Assembly (NCBI GenBank): GCA_019309605.1
Contig: JAFDFW010000026.1
Span: forward strand, 1-19,990
Direction: 5' to 3'
Length of the DNA stretch: 19,990 bases
Origin: Deltaproteobacteria bacterium
GTDB taxonomy: Bacteria; Myxococcota_A; Polyangia; Polyangiales; Houyiibacteriaceae
Below, one piece after another: positions 16,201 through 19,990 of this stretch. Under the pieces are notes generated by a model. That model ran no database searches. It worked only from the letters and a program-made list of their open reading frames with translations, and was not told the DNA's origin. Position numbers and translations under genes: made by a program. Position 1 is the first letter of the stretch; every line of letters starts with the position of its first letter.

Positions 16201-17899
16201 CTACCAAAACCAGGGCCAGCTCGATTCACTCGCTGCGCTCACCGACGCGCGCATCGAGGCTGGAGCCGATACCCCAACCCTCGTTGGCCTCCTGCTCCAA
16301 AAGGCTCGCCAGCGTCGCGAGCGTGGCGACACGGTGGGTATCACCGACGCATTGCACGAATGTCTGGAGCTCGACCCGCATCACCTTGCAGCGCTCCAGG
16401 AGCTCGTGGAGACGCACCGCCTCACGGAGAACTGGCAGGGCGCAGCCGAAGCCTTGATTCGCATCGCGCGTCTGAACCGCACTACCGATGAGCAGATTTG
16501 GGCATTCTCCCAGCTTGCGGAAACCTACGACGTCCGTCTTCAAGACCTCCCTCGTGCCGAGGCATCGCTGCGCCATGTGGCCAACCTCGCGCCGGCACAC
16601 ATCGAAACCCTCGACCACCTCGCATCCGTGCTGAGCCGCCAGGGCAAAGCAGAGGAATCCGCAAGACTGCTCGAAGAGCTCGTTCGTCGAGCGGGCAGCG
16701 ATCCGCAGGAGCGCGACTATCGCATCCGGCTAGCGAACGCCGTCGAGTCCGCCGGACAAGCCCGACGGGCCGAGCTCATGCTCGAGAATCTGAGGGCCGA
16801 ACAGCCGACCGACCCAGACGTGATCCTCGCGGTAGCCGACTACTACCAACGCCAGGGCGCCGGCCCCGCCGAAGCAATGCATCTGAACCGCGCCGTCAGC
16901 GACCTGCGGACGGCCATCGATGCGAACCCGGCAAGCGAAAATTTATGGACCACTTTGGTGCGCGTGCTCGAACGTCGGCATGGCCCCGGCCCTGCCTCCT
17001 GCGCAGCTAGTGCAGCGATCGCGATCGGCCATCCGGCGTCGCTCTTCGAAGGCGACGTCGCCGCTCGGGACGAAGCCCTGGGCGAACCCAAAGTGCCCAT
17101 GTCGAGTGTCGTCGACAGTATCGTCGCCCCGCAGGGCCTGCCGCAGACGGTTCGACGCCTCTTTTCGTTGTGTGAGCAGTCGTTCGACAAAGCGTTGCCC
17201 TTCGATGCTGGCGCATGGCGCTTGCGCAGGCCATCGGGGCCACATCGAGGCCTGATCGAAGAAGCGGGTGCAGTTGCAGAGGCCCTGGGGATCAGCGAAC
17301 CGCGCTTGAAGGTGACGTACGTCACCCCGGCAGCGTGCATGCCCATCGCAGGGGACCCGCCCACGATCGTCATCGGGGGTAACCTCCACGAAATGACGAC
17401 CCCAAGGGAACGGGTGTTTCTGTTCGCCCGCGCGCTGAAGGTTGCGAGCAACCATCTCGCCCCCGCGCTGCGCGTGCGTGCCGAGGACCTCGACGTGGCG
17501 CTCCTCGCGCTGTTGCAAGGGCACGAAGGCAGCCGCGTGCAGCAACCGGAACCTCGACAGCTGCAGGACCTTCGCAAGAGACTGCTCAAAGGCGTGCCTC
17601 GTCGCTGGCGCGATGAAGTGGAGAGCCTGGTGCTGGAATTGCGGGGCAGTTCAGGATTCTCGACGCGAGCCGTTCCCTTCGCCATCTCGGAGCTTGGGGA
17701 CCGCGCGGCCCTGACCCTAACCGGGGACGTTCCGTCGGCAGTGAACGCGCTGCTCAAAATCGCCGGTCACGACGTGCCTGCCAGCGATACGGGCCGCTTG
17801 AGCGCGATCCGCGAAATCCCTGAAGCTTGGGCTGTGGTTCGCTTCGCGATTAGCGACGCACATTTTGAAGCTCGGACCCAAGCTGGTGTAGATCCCTAG
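13235..17899 (+). CDS. Giant TPR protein 2 with degenerate M48-like C-terminal domain
   Basis: This 1554-residue protein has no signal peptide and is probably a cytoplasmic scaffold. Residues 1-80 are polar and probably disordered, with an acidic-hydrophobic element (SFDFDEDAISTLLDTFIE, about 17-34) that could be a docking peptide. Residues about 85-1290 are a long array of TPR-like helix pairs, clearest at AARNYERALAADARD, DPERALEVLDAAQGHP and TENWQGAAEALIRIARLN. Residues about 1305-1554 form a separate domain. PTIVIGGNLHE and ERVFLFARALKVAS (Val1394) occupy the place of an M48 peptidase active-site helix, without HExxH. GDRAALTLTGDV (Asp1489) and VRFAISDAHFEAR follow. Myxobacterial TPR proteins often end this way from what I recall; I cannot confirm by search. 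ATG 13235 overlaps the upstream stop, and the stop is four bases before the next gene. Confidence 0.8.
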   Translation: MSEDDLSPANRDSSAPSFDFDEDAISTLLDTFIETQTGPRAKRSSRPSDPSDSGAQAAQRTVFQHTSRHEALPLVGDTPKAKRRRIELIEGLAERAVGSARARLLTSAAELHEQLGSIDAAARNYERALAADARDVVVLRALRRHAMLNEDWAAATDALEKEAGLGLSVTERGSALKLLARIQLSKLRDPAAAEQAASHAAALQEGDYVARVLAASARLARGDAARAAEALMDAAACWPDAGAKAAMLLHAAQLMESAGKLEAAKGAFDRVLELQPGLLAARLGVIRAARGLGDDEAALESLRAIAEHVSPPVAAAVRRTLLEQPEDTASLWTVAEAAAISGDAQRAIEALESASSQTPEALTVSAARRARLYAERGDLAGYERASQDAQQEPKLGAYVRAWRRLVAADAEDGSEVRRLLETMTDETTSVSSSVIRADDAARNRDGASFVALLERELEEAPCELAAGAALAIAEVSEATGVTDRRTALLRAEERVPGNPMIGRALMHDDDDLERRARRWADEGRATAGSRSAFAFTMAARLAPPGTEAAVNACEDALAQEADYWPALWALEDRFGSPEARAASAATQAALDPADPVSATLRASIWTPSVGERGEHLAQAEAALDPDAPDPLLVEHLFEAAGSATEAAGDLMMVAARQLDLLPYLERAAASYRAAGLPRRAAKVLREASEARPQDQAIRVQRKDAELQASEFARLADSAMHRAREATDDEERLGAFSAMAEVDRLARRDMQSARLSLQSIAELRPEHIPTARALEWDALREDDPERIRSSARRLLAALPPDSTDRLARHRLILELLRTDTDILQADIDRLLRGIDDALESDPSLARQVLGAAYAKGESLLSLQALMALQASVDDDLERGTLALDTSRVLQQIGDPERALEVLDAAQGHPLAREGEARLLHAAKRWQDAAKVYQDAAALAKDSQRAASLWREAACIFEEELDDQGRAVDAWVAAASADLTYLDVYRRLAALYQNQGQLDSLAALTDARIEAGADTPTLVGLLLQKARQRRERGDTVGITDALHECLELDPHHLAALQELVETHRLTENWQGAAEALIRIARLNRTTDEQIWAFSQLAETYDVRLQDLPRAEASLRHVANLAPAHIETLDHLASVLSRQGKAEESARLLEELVRRAGSDPQERDYRIRLANAVESAGQARRAELMLENLRAEQPTDPDVILAVADYYQRQGAGPAEAMHLNRAVSDLRTAIDANPASENLWTTLVRVLERRHGPGPASCAASAAIAIGHPASLFEGDVAARDEALGEPKVPMSSVVDSIVAPQGLPQTVRRLFSLCEQSFDKALPFDAGAWRLRRPSGPHRGLIEEAGAVAEALGISEPRLKVTYVTPAACMPIAGDPPTIVIGGNLHEMTTPRERVFLFARALKVASNHLAPALRVRAEDLDVALLALLQGHEGSRVQQPEPRQLQDLRKRLLKGVPRRWRDEVESLVLELRGSSGFSTRAVPFAISELGDRAALTLTGDVPSAVNALLKIAGHDVPASDTGRLSAIREIPEAWAVVRFAISDAHFEARTQAGVDP

Positions 17900-17903
17900 A
17901 ACG

Positions 17904-18497
17904 ATGCGATTGGGTTTCATTGGTCCTGCCGAAGCAGACGCGGCCGCTCTCGAGCAAGCCGCCAAGCTTCTCATTTGCGACTTTGAGGTCGACACTCTCA
18001 TCTACCTCGGAGAAGACGAGGCCCTTCGAGCGTTCGTCGCCGCGCACGAATCGGACGACAGCGGCCACACAATCGAGCAGCGGGTGGCCGAGGTGGCGGC
18101 AACAGGCTCCGCGGACGACATCGAGGACGTCCTACGAAAGCTCCGAGGCGCGCGGTACCTCGGCAAGTTGCGCGTTGCGCCGCCATCGCCCACACGCGCA
18201 ATGGAAATGCTCGACGACCGCATCATCCTCATCGTTCGAAACAAGTCGACGATCGGCGAGGAGGACGTGATCAACTCCAACGTCGTCATCTACGGGGACG
18301 CCCAGGAGCTGATGTTCAAGCGCTTCGGGCCGCGCTGCTTCTTTAGCCCAGGTCCTCTCGACGCAGGGCATGTCGGCCTGCTCGACGACCGCTCCGAAGC
18401 CGGTGGCGTAGTGTTGAAGGCGATCGAGCTCAGCGGAGAGGTCACCTGGAGCGAGCCGATCCAAGGCCGTGGCGCCAAGCTCATGGTGGCGCCGTGA
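17904..18497 (+). CDS. Metallophosphoesterase-like protein lacking metal-binding residues
   Basis: This 197-residue soluble protein is not obviously annotated by one motif. Its layout follows small YfcE-type calcineurin-like phosphoesterases: LGFIGPAEADAAAL where ISDxHGNxxAL is expected, then DTLIYLGED for the LGD block, RIILIVRNK for the GH/GNHD-type strand, NVVIYGDAQELMFKR for VVxxGHTHxP, and CFFSPGPLD for the NPGS block. At each site the metal ligand is changed: Pro8 and Glu10 instead of Asp and His, Glu37 instead of Asp, Arg112-Asn113 instead of Gly-His, and Gly131-Asp-Ala-Gln134 instead of GHTH. It is therefore probably a catalytically dead fold used for binding or regulation. It sits four bases after TPR gene 2 and overlaps the nadD start by four bases (GTGA). 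The alternative is an unrelated alpha/beta protein; the match is by pattern only. Confidence 0.6.
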   Translation: MRLGFIGPAEADAAALEQAAKLLICDFEVDTLIYLGEDEALRAFVAAHESDDSGHTIEQRVAEVAATGSADDIEDVLRKLRGARYLGKLRVAPPSPTRAMEMLDDRIILIVRNKSTIGEEDVINSNVVIYGDAQELMFKRFGPRCFFSPGPLDAGHVGLLDDRSEAGGVVLKAIELSGEVTWSEPIQGRGAKLMVAP

Positions 18498-19057
18498 CGA
18501 CGCGGAGGGTCGCGGTCTACGGAGGAAGCTTCGATCCGCCGCACCTCGGGCACGTGCTCTCGGTCGCATGGGCTCTGTCGGCGGCCGAGGTCGACGCGGT
18601 CTGGATCATCCCGACCTGGAAACACGCATTCAACAAAGAGCACTGCGCGTCGTTCGAAGAGCGCATGTCGATGTGTGAGCTGGCTTTCGCGGTCTTCCGG
18701 GACGTCGAGGTCTCCGACGTCGAGCGGCGCCTCGGCGGCGTCAGCAGGACCGTCCACACCCTTGACGCACTCGCGAGCGAGCACCCCGACACCGTCTTTC
18801 GCCTTCTCATCGGCGCTGATGTCTTGCCGACGACCGATCGTTGGCACCAGTGGGACGAAGTCGTGAAGGTCGCGCCACCGCTCGTGATCGGTCGCCAAGG
18901 CTCTCCGGTGCCAGAGGGTTGCCCAATCTCGATTCCCAACATCAACTCGACCGAAGTCCGCTCCGCGCTCGCCGACGCGAGTGACATCAAGGGTCTCGTG
19001 CCGACCGCCGTCATCGAGCACATCCGAGCACACGGGCTGTATCAAGGCGAACGATGA
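18494..19057 (+). CDS. nadD: Nicotinate-nucleotide adenylyltransferase
   Basis: NadD joins ATP and nicotinate mononucleotide to form deamido-NAD and pyrophosphate, a late step of NAD+ synthesis in the cytoplasm. The 187-residue protein has GGSFDPPHLGH (10-20) with the nucleotidyltransferase HxGH motif His17-Leu-Gly-His20. It also has PTWKHAFNKE, the family P-x-x-K-H type segment, FEERMSMCELAF, LIGADVLPTTDRWHQWDEV and INSTEVR (150-156), the equivalent of the ISSTxxR phosphate-binding motif. The length is at the short end of the family (about 190-215). Translation starts at GTG 18494, whose last two bases begin the upstream TGA (GTGA overlap), and ends in an ATGA overlap with the DUF2520 gene. 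Both junctions suggest coupled translation in one operon. Confidence 0.93.
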   Translation: MTTRRVAVYGGSFDPPHLGHVLSVAWALSAAEVDAVWIIPTWKHAFNKEHCASFEERMSMCELAFAVFRDVEVSDVERRLGGVSRTVHTLDALASEHPDTVFRLLIGADVLPTTDRWHQWDEVVKVAPPLVIGRQGSPVPEGCPISIPNINSTEVRSALADASDIKGLVPTAVIEHIRAHGLYQGER

Positions 19058-19851
19058 ACATCCTCATCATCGGGCGCGGCCGAGTCGGAAGCGCGTTGCG
19101 TCGATCGCTCGGGTCGAACGGGCAGCACGAGGTCGTCACAGCAGGACGTCGATGGAAGCCATCGCTCGTGCAACACGCCGACGCAGTGGTGCTCGCCGTC
19201 TCCGACGACTCTCTCGAAATGGTCGCCGAGAAAGTCGCACCGAACCTGCGCTCAAGTGCGACTGTGCTCCACTGTGCAGGTGCCCGAGGAGTCGACGAGC
19301 TTCGATCGTGCGAAGCGCAGGGAGCCGCGGTGGGCGTCCTGCACCCACTGGTGTCGTTTGCAAGCACCCGCAGCAACCCGAACCTTCGGGGGATGACCTT
19401 TACCGTGAATGGGTCCAGGCGAGCCATCGCCATGGGTCGGCGCATCGCACGGGCATGCGGCGCGCGCAGCATCGTCGCCCAAACCGGCGACGTGAGATAC
19501 CACGCTGCCGCTGCCTTGACCGCAAACGGTGCTGCCGCATTGGCGTTCGTGTCAGTCGGGGTGCTCGAAGGGCTCGGGTTCGACAAACGCGCCGCCGAAC
19601 GCGCAATCGGCGGCCTACTACAAAGCGTGGGCGAGAACGTCCAGAGTCTCGGTGTTCCCGGCGCCCTCACCGGTCCGATCGCCAGAGGCGACGCAGGGAC
19701 GGTCGCAAATCACCGAAAAGCGCTTCGACGCGCCAGTCGCGACACTCTTTCGGCCTACGATGCGCTCGTTCCGGTCATCGTGAAGTGCGCGCAAGCCTCA
19801 GGCCTCTCGCGATCCAAGGCATCGAAGATCCTTCGCACTACAAAGGCCTGA
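19054..19851 (+). CDS. Rossmann-like and DUF2520 domain protein
   Basis: This 265-residue protein has an N-terminal NAD(P)-binding Rossmann domain and a C-terminal helical DUF2520 domain, similar in design to 6-phosphogluconate/pyrroline-5-carboxylate reductase-type dehydrogenases. ILIIGRGRVGSAL holds the dinucleotide-binding Gly7-x-Gly9-x-x-Gly12. ADAVVLAVSDD, VLHCAGARG and GVLHPLVSFA are characteristic of the family. In the helical half, YHAAAALTANGAAALA and GALTGPIARGDAGTVANH match the DUF2520 core. The family reaction is not defined to my knowledge. ATG 19054 overlaps the nadD stop (ATGA), so it is very likely co-translated with nadD; a role using the NAD(P) made by that pathway is only a guess. 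It is the last gene of the operon and ends nine bases before the stop of the convergent Clp-like gene. Confidence 0.88.
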   Translation: MNILIIGRGRVGSALRRSLGSNGQHEVVTAGRRWKPSLVQHADAVVLAVSDDSLEMVAEKVAPNLRSSATVLHCAGARGVDELRSCEAQGAAVGVLHPLVSFASTRSNPNLRGMTFTVNGSRRAIAMGRRIARACGARSIVAQTGDVRYHAAAALTANGAAALAFVSVGVLEGLGFDKRAAERAIGGLLQSVGENVQSLGVPGALTGPIARGDAGTVANHRKALRRASRDTLSAYDALVPVIVKCAQASGLSRSKASKILRTTKA

Positions 19852-19860
19852 AGGACGGAA

Positions 19861-19990
19861 TCACTCCGCGGCTTCGACCGAGCCTTCGAGCGGCTCGAAG
19901 CGAACGCCTTCTGCGTCACCCAACGCGAGGATGCGATCCCCTCGCTGAAAGTCGCCGCCGAGGATCGCGGCTGCCAGGGGCGCCTCAACC
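19861..19990 (-). CDS. Clp/ClpB-like AAA+ ATPase, C-terminal fragment (5' end outside window)
   Basis: Reading the minus strand from the window edge gives 42 in-frame codons to TGA at 19861-19863. The peptide begins VEAPLAAAILGGDFQRGD and continues RILALGDAEGVRFEPLEG. This matches the very end of the second AAA+ domain of ClpB/ClpA-type ATPases: a Pro-Leu-Ala-x-x-Ile-Leu helix, a Gly-x-Phe-x-x-Gly-Asp turn and a final beta strand. ClpB is a hexameric disaggregase that works with DnaK. The fragment is too short to tell ClpB from other Clp ATPases, and the last residues are more acidic than usual. It converges on the DUF2520 gene with a nine-base gap and no visible U-tract terminator. Confidence 0.6.
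   Translation of the reverse strand, partial: VEAPLAAAILGGDFQRGDRILALGDAEGVRFEPLEGSVEAAE

Noticed and set aside
19885..19899. Palindrome TTCGAGCGGCTCGAA as a terminator
   Set aside because: It lies inside the Clp-like coding frame, has a one-base centre and no T tract, and Ser/Glu/Leu codons rich in TCGA explain it.

Overview
The window is a GC-rich, densely coding bacterial segment. Its codon usage, two very large alanine/arginine-rich TPR proteins in tandem, and its GT-C and alkaline-phosphatase-superfamily membrane enzymes suggest a Myxococcota-like (former Deltaproteobacteria) chromosome. That assignment is inference: no rRNA or marker gene is present. I saw no tRNA, rRNA, CRISPR array, insertion sequence or phage gene. 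No gene-free stretch exceeds about 165 bases.

Layout. (1) 1-387 is the C-terminal end of an acyl-CoA dehydrogenase. (2) 421-4114 is a pair of overlapping + strand genes: a GT39-like membrane glycosyltransferase and a membrane-anchored sulfatase-fold enzyme with Thr at the nucleophile position. (3) A minus-strand LtaS/MdoB-like membrane phosphotransferase (4104-6284) converges on it with an 11-bp 3' overlap. (4) A DUF938 methyltransferase (6344-6961, +) diverges from the LtaS-like gene and overlaps the stop codon of a minus-strand Na+/Ca2+-exchanger family protein (6958-7917). (5) From 8083 to 19851 runs a probable six-gene + strand operon: SDR oxidoreductase, giant TPR protein 1 (split by a frameshift near 11730), giant TPR protein 2, a metallophosphoesterase-like protein that has lost its metal ligands, NadD, and a Rossmann/DUF2520 protein. 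Junctions inside it are 4-13 nt gaps or 4-8 nt overlaps. (6) 19861-19990 is the minus-strand C-terminus of a Clp/AAA+ ATPase (ClpB-like).

How the genes fit together. The first block looks like envelope work: lipid-linked sugar transfer plus two phosphatase-superfamily enzymes that probably transfer or remove phospho- or sulfo-groups on surface glycans or lipids. The long operon links cytoplasmic TPR scaffolds to an NAD-biosynthesis enzyme. Both TPR proteins end in related C-terminal domains that I interpret as degenerate M48-peptidase-like modules without an HExxH site. With the degenerate phosphoesterase, this operon holds three proteins that appear to keep an enzyme fold without the catalytic residues. 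It is the best candidate here for an uncharacterised system.
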